DNA of 64,000 bases from Burkholderiales bacterium (GCA_027486725.1 JAIXOP010000008.1:1-64000), one strand, 5' to 3'. Shown: positions 1 through 10,047, counted from the stretch's first letter. Program-made: numbers and translations. The notes: generated by a model from the sequence alone, not told the origin.

Positions 1-147
1 GGCACGGAGATGGTGATGCCTGGAGACAACGTGAAGATGACGGTGCAGCTGATTGCGCCCATCGCCATGGAGCAGGGCCTGCGCTTTGCCATCCGCGAGG
101 GTGGCCGAACCGTCGGCGCTGGCGTCGTCGCCAAAATCATCGACTAA
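1..147 (+). CDS. tuf: Elongation factor Tu, C-terminal end (partial)
   Basis: This is the last 48 residues of EF-Tu; the gene begins before the window. The reading [13 protein letters not shown] followed by [12 protein letters not shown] and a short tail is the typical end of domain 3 of bacterial EF-Tu, which delivers aminoacyl-tRNA to the ribosome in the cytoplasm. It lies 101 nt upstream of rpsJ, the usual str-to-S10 junction of betaproteobacteria. The identification is secure; which tuf copy this is cannot be told. Confidence 0.97.
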   Translation, partial: GTEMVMPGDNVKMTVQLIAPIAMEQGLRFAIREGGRTVGAGVVAKIID

Positions 148-159
148 GTTTCATCGGGT

Positions 160-191
160 GCTGCTGCTGATCCTCCGGGGTCTGCAGCAGC
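160..191 (+). other. Hairpin in the tuf-rpsJ spacer
   Basis: GCTGCTGC (160-167) pairs with GCAGCAGC (184-191) across a 16-nt loop, and is followed by a loosely T-rich stretch rather than a clean T tract. It could act as a weak attenuator or an mRNA-stabilising stem between tuf and the S10 genes. I see no clear promoter in this 101-nt spacer. Confidence 0.4.
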
Positions 192-248
192 CCAGCCATT
201 GTTCTTTCTTGTTCTCTTTCGATCTTTCAGCGCTCTTTAGGAACCACC

Positions 249-557
249 ATGCAACAGAAAATTCGCATCCGCCTCAAAGCCTTCGATTACAAGCTGATCG
301 ACCAGTCGGCACTCGAGATCGTGGACACTGCCAAAAAGACCGGCGCCGTGGTTCGCGGACCGGTTCCGCTGCCCACCCGGTTCCGTCGCTTCGACATCCT
401 GCGCAGCCCGCACGTCAACAAGACATCCCGCGACCAGTTCGAACTGCGCACCCATGTCCGTCTCATGGACATCATCGACCCCACCGAGAAAACCGTGGAC
501 GCGCTGATGAAGCTCGACCTGCCGGCCGGCGTTGATGTGGAAATCAAGCTCCAGTAA
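249..557 (+). CDS. rpsJ: 30S ribosomal protein S10 (uS10), NusE
   Basis: At 102 residues this is the usual length. The [16 protein letters not shown] start and the RTHVRLMDI segment are diagnostic of S10. The protein sits in the head of the 30S subunit and doubles as NusE, partner of NusB and NusG in antitermination. It is the first gene of the S10 group here and is separated from rplC by 112 nt that contain a promoter. Confidence 0.98.
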   Translation: MQQKIRIRLKAFDYKLIDQSALEIVDTAKKTGAVVRGPVPLPTRFRRFDILRSPHVNKTSRDQFELRTHVRLMDIIDPTEKTVDALMKLDLPAGVDVEIKLQ

Positions 558-574
558 TTCGCACGCCCGCTTTT

Positions 575-603
575 TTGCACCACCCGCAGCGCTGTGATAT
601 GCT
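575..603 (+). promoter_or_regulatory. Sigma-70-type promoter upstream of rplC
   Basis: The -35 box TTGCAC (575-580) and the -10 box TATGCT (598-603) are 17 nt apart, and a TG sits one base before the -10 (extended -10). CCGCAG (584-589) and CTGCGG (604-609) form an inverted repeat around the -10. Transcription would begin near 610, giving rplC and the genes after it their own start. The element is read by eye, without experimental support. Confidence 0.65.
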
Positions 604-669
604 CTGCGGCTTTCCCAAAATCAGCCTCGCCAATCGCAGCGGGGCACCGAACAACGCATGGAGAACACC

Positions 670-1374
670 ATGAGCCAAGACCCCACCAAGGCAGGTCAGC
701 CGGGTCGTCTGTCGGGCAATTTCAGCCTCGGCCTTCTGGGCCGCAAGGTCGGAATGACCCGCATCTTCACCGAAGACGGAGAGACCATTCCCGTCACGGT
801 GATTGACGTATCCGCCAACCGTGTTTCGCAGGTCAAGACCGCCGAGACCGACGGCTACAACGCCGTTCAAGTGGTCTACGGCAGCCGCCGCGCCAGCCGC
901 ATCACCAAGCCTCTGGCTGGCCACTACGCCAAAGCCGGCGTCGAGGGCGGCGAGATCATCCGCGAATTCCCCCTCACCGCTGAGCAGATCGCCACCTTCA
1001 GTGCAGGCCAGGCGCTCAACGCAGAAATCTTTGCTGCTGGCCAGAAAGTCGATGTCACGGGCACCACCCAGGGCAAGGGCTTCACCGGCACCATCAAGCG
1101 CCACAACTTCGCCTCGCAGCGCGCCTCCCACGGCAACTCGCGGTCGCACAATGTTCCGGGCTCCATCGGTATGGCCCAGGACCCGGGTCGAGTCTTCCCC
1201 GGAAAGCGCATGCCTGGACACGACGGCGATGCCAAGCGCACCGTTCAGAATCTCGAGATCGCACGGATCGACGCCGAGCGGCAACTCCTGTTGGTCAAGG
1301 GCGCTGTCCCTGGCTCCAAGGGTGGCCACCTCGTGATTCGTCCTGCCGTCCGCGTCGCAACCCAAACCGCCTAA
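670..1374 (+). CDS. rplC: 50S ribosomal protein L3 (uL3)
   Basis: L3 binds 23S rRNA near the peptidyl-transferase centre and is an early assembly protein. The body [17 protein letters not shown] and the loop [18 protein letters not shown] are characteristic; the Gln in this loop is the site methylated by PrmB in other bacteria. I chose the ATG at 670 because GGAG (660-663) lies 6 nt before it; an in-frame ATG at 658 would add four residues. Either way the protein carries about 20 extra N-terminal residues ([16 protein letters not shown]) before the usual start. rplD follows after 14 nt. Confidence 0.96.
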   Translation: MSQDPTKAGQPGRLSGNFSLGLLGRKVGMTRIFTEDGETIPVTVIDVSANRVSQVKTAETDGYNAVQVVYGSRRASRITKPLAGHYAKAGVEGGEIIREFPLTAEQIATFSAGQALNAEIFAAGQKVDVTGTTQGKGFTGTIKRHNFASQRASHGNSRSHNVPGSIGMAQDPGRVFPGKRMPGHDGDAKRTVQNLEIARIDAERQLLLVKGAVPGSKGGHLVIRPAVRVATQTA

Positions 1375-1388
1375 GCCCGGGGAGCCGC

Positions 1389-2009
1389 ATGGAAATCACC
1401 GTACTCAATTCGTCTGGTCAGGCCTCGGGCTCCGTTCAGGCCACCGACGTCATCTTCAACCGCGAGTTCAACGAGCCGCTGGTGCACCAGGTGGTCGTGG
1501 CCTATCAGGCCAACGCCCGCAGCGCCAACCGCGCCCAGAAGGACCGCAGCGAAGTCAGCAAGTCCACCAAGAAGCCCTGGCGCCAGAAGGGCACCGGCCG
1601 CGCCCGTGCGGGTCGTGCCAGCAGCCCCCTGTGGCGTGGCGGCGGCAAGGTCTTCCCCAACAAGCCCGACGAGAACTTCACCCAGAAGCTCAATAAGAAA
1701 ATGTACCGCGCTGGCATGCAGGCCATCCTGTCCCAGCTCGTGCGCGAGAAGCGTCTGGCCGTGGTCGAGTCCTTCGACGTCGAAGCCCCGAAGACCAAGC
1801 TCGTGGCCGACAAGGTCAAGGCTTTCGGCAGCGACTCCATCCTGCTCGTCACCGACCAACTGAGCGAGACCCTCTACCTGGCCTCCCGAAATCTGCAGAG
1901 CATTGCGGTGATCGAGCCCGAGGACGTGGATCCCGTGTCGCTCGTCTACTTCGACAAGATCCTTCTCACCAAAGGTGCGCTGGGCCGTTTTGAGGAGATG
2001 TACGCATGA
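1389..2009 (+). CDS. rplD: 50S ribosomal protein L4 (uL4)
   Basis: At 206 residues this is normal length. The [12 protein letters not shown] segment belongs to the long loop that reaches into the peptide exit tunnel. In E. coli L4 also represses its own S10 operon at transcription and translation; whether that operates here cannot be seen. The stop overlaps the rplW start by 4 nt (ATGA), indicating coupled translation. Confidence 0.98.
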   Translation: MEITVLNSSGQASGSVQATDVIFNREFNEPLVHQVVVAYQANARSANRAQKDRSEVSKSTKKPWRQKGTGRARAGRASSPLWRGGGKVFPNKPDENFTQKLNKKMYRAGMQAILSQLVREKRLAVVESFDVEAPKTKLVADKVKAFGSDSILLVTDQLSETLYLASRNLQSIAVIEPEDVDPVSLVYFDKILLTKGALGRFEEMYA

Positions 2010-2305
2010 ACCAAGAGCGCCTTCTGAAGGTGTTGCTCTCGCCAGTGGTGACGGAAAAAGCCGCCACCATCACCGAGGGCCTCAACCAGGTGGCCTTCAA
2101 GGTCGCCCCCGATGCCACCAAGCCCGAAATTAAGGCTGCGGTCGAGCTCCTGTTCAAGGTCGATGTGACCGGCGTTCAAGTGCTCAACCAAAAAGGCAAG
2201 GTCAAGCGCCACGGCCGCACCATGGGCCGCCGCAAGGGAGTCCGCAAGGCCTACATCTCCTTGGCCCAAGGCCAAGAAATCAACTTTGGTGCAGGAGCCG
2301 TCTGA
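2006..2305 (+). CDS. rplW: 50S ribosomal protein L23 (uL23)
   Basis: This 99-residue protein lines the tunnel exit and is the docking site for trigger factor and SRP. The stretch [13 protein letters not shown] near the N-terminus and the later [18 protein letters not shown] are typical. It overlaps rplD by 4 nt and rplB by 1 nt, so the three genes are translated as a unit. Confidence 0.97.
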   Translation: MNQERLLKVLLSPVVTEKAATITEGLNQVAFKVAPDATKPEIKAAVELLFKVDVTGVQVLNQKGKVKRHGRTMGRRKGVRKAYISLAQGQEINFGAGAV

Positions 2306-3138
2306 TGCCCATCGTCAAACTCAAGCCAACCTCCGCCGGCCAGCGCGCCGTCGTTAAGGTTGTTCATCCGCAGCTCTACAAGGGCCGCCCCGAGGAGTCG
2401 CTGCTCGAGCCCCAGAAGCAGAATGCCGGCCGCAACAACAACGGCCGCATCACGGTGCGTCATCGTGGCGGTGGCCACAAGCACCACTACCGCGTGATCG
2501 ATTTCCGCCGCCAAAAAGACGGAATCCCGGCCACCGTGGAGCGCCTCGAGTACGACCCCAACCGCACCGCCCACATTGCATTGCTTTGCTATGCCGATGG
2601 CGAGCGCCGTTACATCATCGCCCCCAAAGGCGTGGAAGCTGGTGCAGTGCTGATGAGCGGCCCCGAGGCCCCCATCCGCACGGGCAACACCCTGCCGATC
2701 CGCAACATTCCTGTGGGCTCGACCATTCACTGCATCGAGATGATCCCTGGCAAGGGTGCCCAGCTGGCCCGTTCGGCCGGTGCCAGCGCTCAGCTGCTCG
2801 CCCGCGAGGGAACCTACGCCCAGCTGCGCCTGCGCTCTGGTGAGATCCGCCGCGTGCACATCGAGTGCCGTGCCACCCTGGGCGAGGCATCCAATACCGA
2901 GCACAACCTGCGTCAATACGGCAAGGCCGGAGCGATGCGTTGGCGCGGCATCCGTCCGACCGTCCGCGGAACCGCAATGAACCCGATCGACCACCCGCAC
3001 GGTGGTGGTGAGGGCCGCACCGGTGAGGCGCGCGAGCCAGTGTCGCCGTGGGGACAGCCCACCAAGGGCTACAAGACCCGCCGCAACAAGCGCACGACTT
3101 CCATGATTGTGGCCAGCCGCCACAAGCGCAAGAAGTAA
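2305..3138 (+). CDS. rplB: 50S ribosomal protein L2 (uL2)
   Basis: L2 has 277 residues, the usual length, and is needed for subunit joining and peptidyl-transferase activity. [12 protein letters not shown] lies in the N-terminal RNA-binding half, and [16 protein letters not shown] is the conserved histidine-containing loop near the active centre. The lysine/arginine-rich tail is complete. The start overlaps the rplW stop by one base. Confidence 0.98.
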   Translation: MPIVKLKPTSAGQRAVVKVVHPQLYKGRPEESLLEPQKQNAGRNNNGRITVRHRGGGHKHHYRVIDFRRQKDGIPATVERLEYDPNRTAHIALLCYADGERRYIIAPKGVEAGAVLMSGPEAPIRTGNTLPIRNIPVGSTIHCIEMIPGKGAQLARSAGASAQLLAREGTYAQLRLRSGEIRRVHIECRATLGEASNTEHNLRQYGKAGAMRWRGIRPTVRGTAMNPIDHPHGGGEGRTGEAREPVSPWGQPTKGYKTRRNKRTTSMIVASRHKRKK

Positions 3139-3187
3139 GCGCTCGAGCCCAGCCCACCCAACGCCGATCAAGTAAAGCGACCACACC

Positions 3188-3463
3188 ATGGCACGTTCCG
3201 CTAAAAAAGGCCCCTTCGTCGAAGACCACCTCATCCGCAAGGTTGAGGCCGCCGTCGAGACCAAGGACAAGCGCCCCATCAAGACCTGGTCACGCCGTTC
3301 GACCATCCTGCCCGAGTTCGTGGGCCTCACCATCGCCGTGCACAATGGCCGCCAGCATGTTCCGGTCTATGTGACCGACAACATGGTGGGCCACAAGCTG
3401 GGCGAATTCGCCCTGACGCGCACCTTCAAGGGGCACGCGGCAGACAAAAAAGCCAAGAAGTAA
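3188..3463 (+). CDS. rpsS: 30S ribosomal protein S19 (uS19)
   Basis: At 91 residues it starts with the canonical [14 protein letters not shown] and has the [14 protein letters not shown] core. It sits in the head of the 30S subunit with S13 and contacts the A-site region. It lies 49 nt after rplB and 12 nt before rplV. Confidence 0.98.
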   Translation: MARSAKKGPFVEDHLIRKVEAAVETKDKRPIKTWSRRSTILPEFVGLTIAVHNGRQHVPVYVTDNMVGHKLGEFALTRTFKGHAADKKAKK

Positions 3464-3475
3464 GCGAGGAAGACT

Positions 3476-3805
3476 ATGGAAACTTCAGCCAAACTTCGTG
3501 GAGTCCGCCTGTCTGCCCAGAAGGGCCGACTCGTGGCCGACCTCATCCGCGGCAAGCCCGTGGACAAGGCACTCGACACCCTCACCTACACGCCCAAAAA
3601 AGCCGCCGCCATCATCAAAAAAGTGTTGGAGTCGGCCATCGCCAATGCCGAGCACAACGACGGTGCCGACATTGACGAGCTGCGTGTGAAGACCATCACG
3701 GTCGAGCAGGGCACCAAGCTGCGCCGCTTCGATGCACGGGCCAAGGGCCGCGGAGTGCGCATCGAAAAGCCTTCCTGTCACATCAGCATCACCGTCGGCC
3801 AATAA
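3476..3805 (+). CDS. rplV: 50S ribosomal protein L22 (uL22)
   Basis: This 109-residue protein has the conserved [18 protein letters not shown] segment and, near the C-terminus, the beta-hairpin arginines ([11 protein letters not shown]) that reach the tunnel constriction with L4. The start is preceded by an AGGAAG ribosome-binding site. It is 9 nt upstream of rpsC. Confidence 0.98.
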   Translation: METSAKLRGVRLSAQKGRLVADLIRGKPVDKALDTLTYTPKKAAAIIKKVLESAIANAEHNDGADIDELRVKTITVEQGTKLRRFDARAKGRGVRIEKPSCHISITVGQ

Positions 3806-3814
3806 GGAAGAATC

Positions 3815-4630
3815 ATGGGTCAGAAAATCCACCCAACCGGGTTCCGTCTCGCCGTCTCCCGCAATTGGTCGTCGCGCTGGTATGCGAACAATCGCGACTA
3901 CGGCCGCATGCTCAACGAGGACCTGCGGGTCCGTGAGTTTCTGAAGAAGAAACTCAAGTCGGCCGCGGTCTCGCGCATCCTCATCGAGCGCCCCGCCAAA
4001 AACGCCAAGATCACCATCTTCTCGGCACGCCCCGGCATCATCATCGGCCGCAAGGGCGAGGACATCGAGACTCTCAAGGCCCAGCTCTCCAAGATGATGG
4101 GCGTTGCCGTCCATGTGAACATCGAAGAGGTGCGCAAGCCCGAGGTCGATGCTCAGCTCATCGCCGAGAACATCACGCAGCAGCTCGAGAAGCGGATCAT
4201 GTTCCGCCGCGCCATGAAGCGCGCCATGCAAAACGCGATGCGTCTGGGCGCACAGGGCATCAAGATCATGAGCTCCGGCCGCCTCAATGGCGCCGAGATT
4301 GCTCGCACCGAGTGGTATCGCGAGGGTCGCGTTCCCCTCCACACCCTGCGTGCCGACATCGACTATGGCTTTGCCGAAGCCCTGACCACCTACGGAATCA
4401 TTGGTGTGAAGGTCTGGGTCTACAAGGGCGACACCCTCGGACGTGGCGATGCCCCTGCCCTGGCCGATGCGACCGCCGAACCCCGCGACGACAAGCGTCC
4501 CCGCCGTCCCGCAGCACCCCGCCGCCCGCGCGAGGACAGCCCCGCCGGCGATGCAAAGCCCGCGGTCAAGCGCGTGCGCCGAGTCGCGAGCACCGAAACC
4601 CCGGCCGCCGATGCGGCCCCCAACGAATAA
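3815..4630 (+). CDS. rpsC: 30S ribosomal protein S3 (uS3)
   Basis: S3 forms part of the mRNA entry site. [12 protein letters not shown] at the start and the KH-domain motif [12 protein letters not shown] are clear. At 271 residues it is longer than the roughly 233 of E. coli because of a C-terminal tail of about 55 residues that is rich in Arg, Pro, Ala and acidic residues and looks disordered. Such tails are common in Burkholderiales S3. Confidence 0.98.
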   Translation: MGQKIHPTGFRLAVSRNWSSRWYANNRDYGRMLNEDLRVREFLKKKLKSAAVSRILIERPAKNAKITIFSARPGIIIGRKGEDIETLKAQLSKMMGVAVHVNIEEVRKPEVDAQLIAENITQQLEKRIMFRRAMKRAMQNAMRLGAQGIKIMSSGRLNGAEIARTEWYREGRVPLHTLRADIDYGFAEALTTYGIIGVKVWVYKGDTLGRGDAPALADATAEPRDDKRPRRPAAPRRPREDSPAGDAKPAVKRVRRVASTETPAADAAPNE

Positions 4631-4642
4631 GAGGCCTAGCGT

Positions 4643-5062
4643 ATGTTGATGCCCAAGCGTCGGAAGTACCGCAAAGAGCAGAAAGGCCGGAACACCGGTC
4701 TGGCCACGCGCGGTGCCAATGTCTCCTTCGGTGAGTACGGCCTGAAGGCCACCACCCGCGGCCGCCTGACTTCCCGTCAGATCGAGGCAGCGCGTCGTGC
4801 CATGACCCGCCACATCAAGCGGGGTGGTCGCATTTGGATTCGAATCTTTCCGGACAAGCCCATCTCCCAAAAGCCCGCCGAGGTCCGCATGGGCAACGGA
4901 AAAGGCAACCCGGAGTACTACGTGGCCGAAATTCAGCCAGGCAAGGTTCTCTATGAAATGGACGGCGTCGACGAGACGCTGGCCCGTGAGGCCTTCCGCC
5001 TCGCCGCTGCCAAGCTGCCCCTGGCAACCACCTTCGTGGTTCGTCAGGTTGGCCGGACTTAA
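4643..5062 (+). CDS. rplP: 50S ribosomal protein L16 (uL16)
   Basis: At 139 residues, it begins [16 protein letters not shown], which fixes the start at 4643 rather than the second ATG six bases later. It binds near the A site and 5S r[19 protein letters not shown] includes the arginine that is hydroxylated by a cupin oxygenase in other proteobacteria. rpmC follows after 17 nt. Confidence 0.97.
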   Translation: MLMPKRRKYRKEQKGRNTGLATRGANVSFGEYGLKATTRGRLTSRQIEAARRAMTRHIKRGGRIWIRIFPDKPISQKPAEVRMGNGKGNPEYYVAEIQPGKVLYEMDGVDETLAREAFRLAAAKLPLATTFVVRQVGRT

Positions 5063-5079
5063 TTCAAGGACGCCTTCCC

Positions 5080-5271
5080 ATGAAAGCCTCTGAACTTCGC
5101 AACAAAAGCGACGCCGAGCTCCAGCAGGAACTCGAGTCGCTGCTCAAAGCCCATTTCAATCTCCGCATGCAACAAGGCACGCAGCAGCTCGCCAACACCG
5201 CCCAGCTTGGCGCGGTCAAGCGCGACATTGCCCGCGTGAAGACCCTGTTGGCCGAAAGGACCGCTGCATGA
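5080..5271 (+). CDS. rpmC: 50S ribosomal protein L29 (uL29)
   Basis: This short helical protein of 63 residues starts [18 protein letters not shown] and has the [12 protein letters not shown] middle typical of L29. It lies by the tunnel exit next to L23. Its stop overlaps the rpsQ start by 4 nt. Confidence 0.97.
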   Translation: MKASELRNKSDAELQQELESLLKAHFNLRMQQGTQQLANTAQLGAVKRDIARVKTLLAERTAA

Positions 5272-5534
5272 GCACTGCACAGACCCTCACCCGGACCCTG
5301 ACCGGCCGCGTGGTCAGCGACAAAATGACCAAGACCGTGACTGTGCTCGTTGAGCGCAAGATCCAGCACCCGATGTACGGCAAGCAGATGCTTCGGTCGA
5401 AGAAATACCACGCCCATGTTGAGCTCGATGGCGTAGCCATGGGCGATACCGTGGAGATCGCGGAGACGCGGCCCATTTCCAAGACCAAGTCCTGGGTGGT
5501 GACCAAACTCCTGGCCAAGGCCGTGGTGGTCTAA
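5268..5534 (+). CDS. rpsQ: 30S ribosomal protein S17 (uS17)
   Basis: This is an 88-residue OB-fold protein with the diagnostic [20 protein letters not shown] start and RSKKYHAH core. It binds 16S rRNA in the body of the 30S subunit. It is the last gene of the S10 group; 237 nt with a promoter separate it from rplN, the equivalent of the S10/spc operon boundary in E. coli. Confidence 0.98.
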   Translation: MSTAQTLTRTLTGRVVSDKMTKTVTVLVERKIQHPMYGKQMLRSKKYHAHVELDGVAMGDTVEIAETRPISKTKSWVVTKLLAKAVVV

Positions 5535-5548
5535 GGCAAGGATGCCGT

Positions 5549-5569
5549 GGCGGGTGTGCATCGCCCGCC
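5549..5569 (+). other. Hairpin after rpsQ
   Basis: GGCGGG (5549-5554) pairs with CCCGCC (5564-5569) across a 9-nt loop, just after the rpsQ stop. No T tract follows, so it is not a standard intrinsic terminator. It may protect the 3' end of the upstream message. Confidence 0.35.
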
Positions 5570-5604
5570 CCGGTGTCCACGCCGCCCAAGCATTCCGGGC
5601 CGGC

Positions 5605-5633
5605 TTGCATGGAAGGTGTCAACCTTCTATACT
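5605..5633 (+). promoter_or_regulatory. Sigma-70-type promoter for the spc genes (rplN onward)
   Basis: TTGCAT (5605-5610) and TATACT (5628-5633) are separated by exactly 17 nt, close to consensus, and lie in the 237-nt rpsQ-rplN spacer. The predicted start near 5640 leaves a leader of roughly 130 nt before rplN. This position matches the spc promoter of E. coli. The call rests on sequence only. Confidence 0.75.
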
Positions 5634-5771
5634 CGCGGGCTCTCTTTACTCGCAATACTGTTTCCTGGGGTTTCTACGCCGCGCCATGCGGGAGCAGCCC
5701 CGAGCTTGGTGGAAATAAGTTGCTGAAGCACTCCAGCAGTACAGCAGTCCCCTACTCAGAAAGCTGAAATC

Positions 5772-6140
5772 ATGATTCAGATGCAATCGCGTCTGGACGT
5801 CGCCGACAACACCGGCGCCCGTTCAGTGATGTGTATCAAGGTTCTCGGTGGATCCAAGCGCCGCTATGCCGGCATTGGCGACATCATCAAGGTCTCGATC
5901 AAAGACGCCGCGCCCCGTGGCCGCGTTAAAAAGGGCGAGGTCTACAACGCCGTGGTCGTGCGCACCGCCAAGGGCGTGCGTCGTCCGGACGGCTCTCTGG
6001 TGAAGTTCGACGGCAACGCCGCCGTTCTGCTCAACGCCAAGCTCGAGCCCATTGGCACCCGCATCTTTGGGCCCGTCACGCGCGAGCTGCGCAGCGAGCG
6101 CTTCATGAAAATCGTGTCTTTGGCTCCCGAGGTGCTCTGA
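5772..6140 (+). CDS. rplN: 50S ribosomal protein L14 (uL14)
   Basis: At 122 residues, it starts [17 protein letters not shown], canonical for L14. It binds 23S rRNA at the subunit interface and is the contact of the silencing factor RsfS. As the first gene after the internal promoter it opens the spc group; rplX follows after a single base. Confidence 0.98.
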   Translation: MIQMQSRLDVADNTGARSVMCIKVLGGSKRRYAGIGDIIKVSIKDAAPRGRVKKGEVYNAVVVRTAKGVRRPDGSLVKFDGNAAVLLNAKLEPIGTRIFGPVTRELRSERFMKIVSLAPEVL

Positions 6141-6141
6141 T

Positions 6142-6468
6142 ATGGAAAAAATCCGCAAAGGCGACGAAGTCATCGTCATCACCGGGCGCGACAAGGGCAA
6201 GCGCGGCATCGTCCTGCAGCGCGTCGACGACAGCCACCTGCTGGTCGAGGGCATCAATCTGGTCAAGAAGCACCAGAAGCCCAACCCCATGCGCGGCAGC
6301 CCCGGCGGCATCATCGACAAGGCGATGCCCATCGACCAGTCCAATGTGGCGCTCTACAACCCCAAGACCAGCAAAGCCGACCGCGTGAAGATCGACGTCG
6401 CGGCCGATGGAAGCAAGTCGCGCGTCTTCAAATCTTCCGGCGAGCCCGTGCCCGCCGCCAAGCAATAA
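6142..6468 (+). CDS. rplX: 50S ribosomal protein L24 (uL24)
   Basis: This 108-residue protein carries the KOW motif near the N-terminus ([18 protein letters not shown]) and the [11 protein letters not shown] segment. It initiates 50S assembly and sits at the tunnel exit. It lies one base after rplN and 9 nt before rplE. Confidence 0.97.
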   Translation: MEKIRKGDEVIVITGRDKGKRGIVLQRVDDSHLLVEGINLVKKHQKPNPMRGSPGGIIDKAMPIDQSNVALYNPKTSKADRVKIDVAADGSKSRVFKSSGEPVPAAKQ

Positions 6469-6477
6469 GGCATCAAC

Positions 6478-7044
6478 ATGGCAACGACCGTTGACTCCAA
6501 GTCGCTCACCCGCCTCCAGGCCTATTACCGCGACACCCTGGCACCCCAGCTCATGAAGCAGTTCGGCTACAAGTCGATCATGGAAGTGCCCCGCATCACC
6601 AAGATCACCGTGAACATGGGTGTTGGTGAGGCCATCTCCGACAAGAAGCTGATCGAGGCTGCCGTGGGCGACCTCACCAAGATCGCTGGCCAGAAGCCCG
6701 TGGTGACCAAGGCCCGCAAGGCCATCGCCGGATTCAAAATCCGCGAAGGCTACCCGATCGGCTGCATGGTCACTCTGCGCGAGAAGCGGATGTACGAATT
6801 CCTCGACCGCTTCGTCACCATCGCCCTGCCGCGCGTGCGCGACTTCCGTGGTATCTCGGGCAAGGCATTCGACGGCCGTGGCAACTACAACATCGGCGTC
6901 AAAGAGCAGATCATTTTTCCCGAGATCGAGTACGACAAGGTCGACAAGGTTCGCGGCCTGAACATCTCGGTGACCACCACCGCCAAGACCGACGCAGAAG
7001 CCAAGGCACTGCTCGTCGGCTTCAAGTTTCCTTTCAAGAACTAA
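6478..7044 (+). CDS. rplE: 50S ribosomal protein L5 (uL5)
   Basis: At 188 residues it is slightly longer at the N-terminus than the 179 of E. coli. [12 protein letters not shown], the [20 protein letters not shown] segment and the KEQIIFPEI end are diagnostic. It binds 5S rRNA in the central protuberance. The start is at 6478, 9 nt after rplX. Confidence 0.97.
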   Translation: MATTVDSKSLTRLQAYYRDTLAPQLMKQFGYKSIMEVPRITKITVNMGVGEAISDKKLIEAAVGDLTKIAGQKPVVTKARKAIAGFKIREGYPIGCMVTLREKRMYEFLDRFVTIALPRVRDFRGISGKAFDGRGNYNIGVKEQIIFPEIEYDKVDKVRGLNISVTTTAKTDAEAKALLVGFKFPFKN

Positions 7045-7055
7045 GGCAGACCAAC

Positions 7056-7361
7056 ATGGCAAAGCTCTCCATGATCAATCGCGAGAAAAAGCGCGAGGCC
7101 ACGATCAAGAAATACGCCGCAAAGCGGGCTGCCTTGAAGGCGGTCATCAACGACCAGACCAAATCCGAGGAAGAGCGCTACAACGCTCAGCTCGAGATCC
7201 AGAAGCTGCCGCGAAATGCCTCGCCCACGCGCCTGCGCAACCGCTGCGAGATCACCGGCCGTTCACGCGGCGTGTATCGCCAGTTCGGTCTCGGCCGCAT
7301 CAAGATCCGGGAAGCCGCCTTCCGTGGCGAGATCCCCGGCCTCACCAAGGCCAGCTGGTAA
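7056..7361 (+). CDS. rpsN: 30S ribosomal protein S14 (uS14), zinc-free type
   Basis: This is the 101-residue form. It lacks the paired CxxC motifs of the short zinc-binding form: only one cysteine occurs, in [12 protein letters not shown]. It belongs to the head of the 30S subunit next to S3 and S10. The start is [13 protein letters not shown]. Confidence 0.97.
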   Translation: MAKLSMINREKKREATIKKYAAKRAALKAVINDQTKSEEERYNAQLEIQKLPRNASPTRLRNRCEITGRSRGVYRQFGLGRIKIREAAFRGEIPGLTKASW

Positions 7362-7407
7362 TCCCCGGCAGTCCGGAAACCCATTCACCGTTTAAAGGGT
7401 CTCTTTC

Positions 7408-7803
7408 ATGAGCATGAATGATCCCATCGCCGACATGTTCACTCGCATCCGCAACGCACAGCGGGTGGAGAAACGTTCGGTCCAGATGCCGTCCTCGAAG
7501 TTGAAAGTTGCCATCGCCACGCTGCTGCGCGACGAGGGCTACATCGAGAGCTTCAATGTTGTCCAGCAGGGCGCCAAGGCCGACCTCAGTATCCAGCTGA
7601 AGTACCACGCCGGCCGTCCCGTCATCGAGAAGATCGAGCGCGTCTCCACGCCCGGCCTGCGCGTCTACCGCGGCTGCACGTCCATCCCCAATGTGATGAA
7701 CGGCCTGGGCGTCGCCATCGTCTCTACCCCCCGCGGACTCATGACCGATCGCAAAGCACGCGCGACCGGCGTGGGCGGCGAAGTTCTCGGCATCGTTGCC
7801 TAA
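7408..7803 (+). CDS. rpsH: 30S ribosomal protein S8 (uS8)
   Basis: At 131 residues, it begins [18 protein letters not shown]; the ATG at 7408 is preferred over the one at 7414 because homologues begin MSM. The C-terminal [16 protein letters not shown] is diagnostic. S8 organises the central domain of 16S rRNA and in E. coli represses the spc operon. Confidence 0.97.
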   Translation: MSMNDPIADMFTRIRNAQRVEKRSVQMPSSKLKVAIATLLRDEGYIESFNVVQQGAKADLSIQLKYHAGRPVIEKIERVSTPGLRVYRGCTSIPNVMNGLGVAIVSTPRGLMTDRKARATGVGGEVLGIVA

Positions 7804-7815
7804 TCGGAGCGACCC

Positions 7816-8349
7816 ATGTCACGCATCGCAAAATATCCCGTGGCCGTCCCGGCCGGCGTTGAAGTCAAGCTCTCCGACGCCATGATCTCTGTCAAAGGCC
7901 CCCTCGGCTCGCTCGAGCAGGCGCTCACCGGCCAGGTCAAGGTCATTCAGGCCGACGGCAAGCTGAGCTTTGAAGTCGCCGACGACAGCCGCGAGGCCAA
8001 GGCCATGAGCGGAACCCTGCGCGCCCTGGTGGCCAACATGGTCCACGGCGTGAGCAAGGGCTTCGAGAAAAAGCTCTCCCTGATCGGCGTGGGCTACAAG
8101 GCCGCGGCCCAGGGTCCCAAGCTCAATCTCGCCCTCGGCTTCTCGCACCCCGTTGACTACGCACTGCCCGCGGGCATCAAGGCCGAAACGCCGACGCCCA
8201 CCGAGATCATCATCAAGGGCATCGACAAGCAGAAGGTCGGCCAGGTTGCCGCCGAAGTGCGCGCCTTCCGTCCGCCCGAGCCCTACAAGGGCAAGGGTGT
8301 GCGTTATGTCGACGAGACCGTGATCATCAAAGAAACCAAGAAGAAGTAA
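7816..8349 (+). CDS. rplF: 50S ribosomal protein L6 (uL6)
   Basis: At 177 residues with two similar alpha/beta domains, it starts [17 protein letters not shown]. The second domain ends [16 protein letters not shown], canonical for L6. It lies near the factor-binding site of the large subunit. rplR follows after 39 nt. Confidence 0.98.
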   Translation: MSRIAKYPVAVPAGVEVKLSDAMISVKGPLGSLEQALTGQVKVIQADGKLSFEVADDSREAKAMSGTLRALVANMVHGVSKGFEKKLSLIGVGYKAAAQGPKLNLALGFSHPVDYALPAGIKAETPTPTEIIIKGIDKQKVGQVAAEVRAFRPPEPYKGKGVRYVDETVIIKETKKK

Positions 8350-8388
8350 TCGGCCCACCGCCCGCCGATCACTCCAAGGACCACCACT

Positions 8389-8757
8389 ATGACCGACAAG
8401 AACATCGCCCGCCGCCGCCGCGCCCTTCAGACCCGGGCCCGCATTCGGCTTCTGCGAGTCAACCGCCTCTCGGTGCACCGGACCAACACCCACATCTACG
8501 CCACCATCTTCGATGCGCAGGGCGACAAGGTGCTGGTCTCGGCTTCGACCGTCGAGCCCGAAGTCCGTGCCCAGCTCGCTGGCCAGACCGGCAAGGGTGG
8601 CAACACCAGCGCCGCCAAGATCGTGGGTGCTCGGGTGGCCGAAAAAGCCCTGAAGGCCGGCATCACCACGGTCGCCTTCGATCGTTCCGGCTTCCGATTC
8701 CATGGCCGCGTTCGCGCCGTTGCTGAGGCAGCACGCGAAGCAGGTCTCAAGTTCTAA
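8389..8757 (+). CDS. rplR: 50S ribosomal protein L18 (uL18)
   Basis: This 122-residue 5S rRNA-binding protein has a basic N-terminus ([14 protein letters not shown]), the [12 protein letters not shown] strand and a C-terminal [14 protein letters not shown]. It joins L5 in the central protuberance. Confidence 0.97.
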   Translation: MTDKNIARRRRALQTRARIRLLRVNRLSVHRTNTHIYATIFDAQGDKVLVSASTVEPEVRAQLAGQTGKGGNTSAAKIVGARVAEKALKAGITTVAFDRSGFRFHGRVRAVAEAAREAGLKF

Positions 8758-8771
8758 GAGCGAGAATTCTT

Positions 8772-9290
8772 ATGGCAAAGATGCAAGCACGTGTGACCCC
8801 CGAAGAGCGCGATGACGGCCTGCGCGAGAAGATGATCGCGGTCAACCGCGTCAGCAAGACCGTGAAGGGTGGTCGCATCCTGGGCTTCGCCGCACTCACC
8901 GTGGTGGGCGATGGCGACGGCTCCGTTGGCATGGGCAAGGGCAAATCCCGCGAGGTTCCGGTGGCCGTTCAGAAGGCCATGGACGAAGCACGCCGCCGCC
9001 AGATCAAGGTGGCCCTCAAGGGCGGAACCTTCCACCATGCCGCCATGGGCAAGCATGGTGCATCCACGGTGCTGATCTCCCCGGCCCCCAAGGGCACGGG
9101 CATCATCGCCGGCGGCCCGATGCGGGCAGTGTTCGAGGTGCTCGGTGTCACCGATGTGGTGGCCAAGGCCCTGGGCTCCACCAACCCCTACAACCTGGTC
9201 CGCGCCACCCTCAACGGCCTGAGCCAGATGAAGACCCCGGCAGAAGTCGCCAACAAGCGCGGTCTGTCGATCGAGCAAATCCTCAGCTAA
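8772..9290 (+). CDS. rpsE: 30S ribosomal protein S5 (uS5)
   Basis: At 172 residues, the double-stranded RNA-binding domain segment [20 protein letters not shown] and the [15 protein letters not shown] stretch are clear. S5 lines the mRNA entry channel and affects accuracy. rpmD follows after 11 nt. Confidence 0.98.
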   Translation: MAKMQARVTPEERDDGLREKMIAVNRVSKTVKGGRILGFAALTVVGDGDGSVGMGKGKSREVPVAVQKAMDEARRRQIKVALKGGTFHHAAMGKHGASTVLISPAPKGTGIIAGGPMRAVFEVLGVTDVVAKALGSTNPYNLVRATLNGLSQMKTPAEVANKRGLSIEQILS

Positions 9291-9301
9291 GGGGCCCAGG
9301 A

Positions 9302-9481
9302 ATGTCGAAACCCACCGTCACCGTCAAGCTCGTCAAGAGCCCCATCGGCACGCGCTACGACCATCGCGCCACCGTGCTCGGCCTTGGCCTCAAGAAAATC
9401 AACCAGACCCGCACCCTGGAAGACACGCCGGCAGTCCGCGGCATGATCACCAAGGTTGCCTACCTCGTTCAAGTTATCTAG
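9302..9481 (+). CDS. rpmD: 50S ribosomal protein L30 (uL30)
   Basis: This short 59-residue gene starts with ATG at 9302 and reads [18 protein letters not shown], followed by [20 protein letters not shown]. Length and motif are typical of bacterial L30. It fills the gap between rpsE and rplO, with 11 and 8 nt of spacing. Confidence 0.97.
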   Translation: MSKPTVTVKLVKSPIGTRYDHRATVLGLGLKKINQTRTLEDTPAVRGMITKVAYLVQVI

Positions 9482-9489
9482 GAAGCGCG

Positions 9490-9987
9490 ATGAAAGACTC
9501 ACTTCGCCTCAACTCGCTGAGCCCCGCCGAGGGCTCCAAGCACCCGCGCAAGCGGGTCGGCCGCGGCATTGGTTCGGGCCTGGGCAAGACCGCTGGTCGT
9601 GGCCACAAGGGCCAGAAATCCCGCTCGGGCGGCTTCCACAAGGTCGGCTTTGAGGGTGGCCAGATGCCCATGCATCGCCGTCTGCCCAAGCGTGGCTTCA
9701 CTGCCCCCTTTGGCAAGTTCACCGAAGAGGTCCGCCTCTCCGATCTCGAGCGCATGACTGCGACCGACATCGACCTTCTCGCGCTCAAGGCCGAGAAAGT
9801 GATCTCTGAACTGGCCCGTGGCGCCAAGATCATTCTGTCTGGCACGCTCTCGCGCAAGGTCAGCATTCAGGGTGTTGGCGTCACCGCCGGTGCCAAGGCC
9901 GCCATTGAGCAGGCCGGAGGCCGTGTGGCCGAACTGGTCAAGCCCGAGAAGGTTCGCAAGCTTCCCCCGAAGTCGGCCCGCGCTTAA
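9490..9987 (+). CDS. rplO: 50S ribosomal protein L15 (uL15)
   Basis: This 165-residue protein has the glycine/lysine/arginine-rich N-terminal extension ([20 protein letters not shown]) that threads into 23S rRNA, followed by a globular C-terminal half. It is slightly longer than the E. coli protein. secY follows after 60 nt. Confidence 0.97.
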   Translation: MKDSLRLNSLSPAEGSKHPRKRVGRGIGSGLGKTAGRGHKGQKSRSGGFHKVGFEGGQMPMHRRLPKRGFTAPFGKFTEEVRLSDLERMTATDIDLLALKAEKVISELARGAKIILSGTLSRKVSIQGVGVTAGAKAAIEQAGGRVAELVKPEKVRKLPPKSARA

Positions 9988-10047
9988 TCGCGCTGAGTCC
10001 ACACCCCTGACCCAGCACTCCAGCGCCACCGCCCCGCACCCACCACG

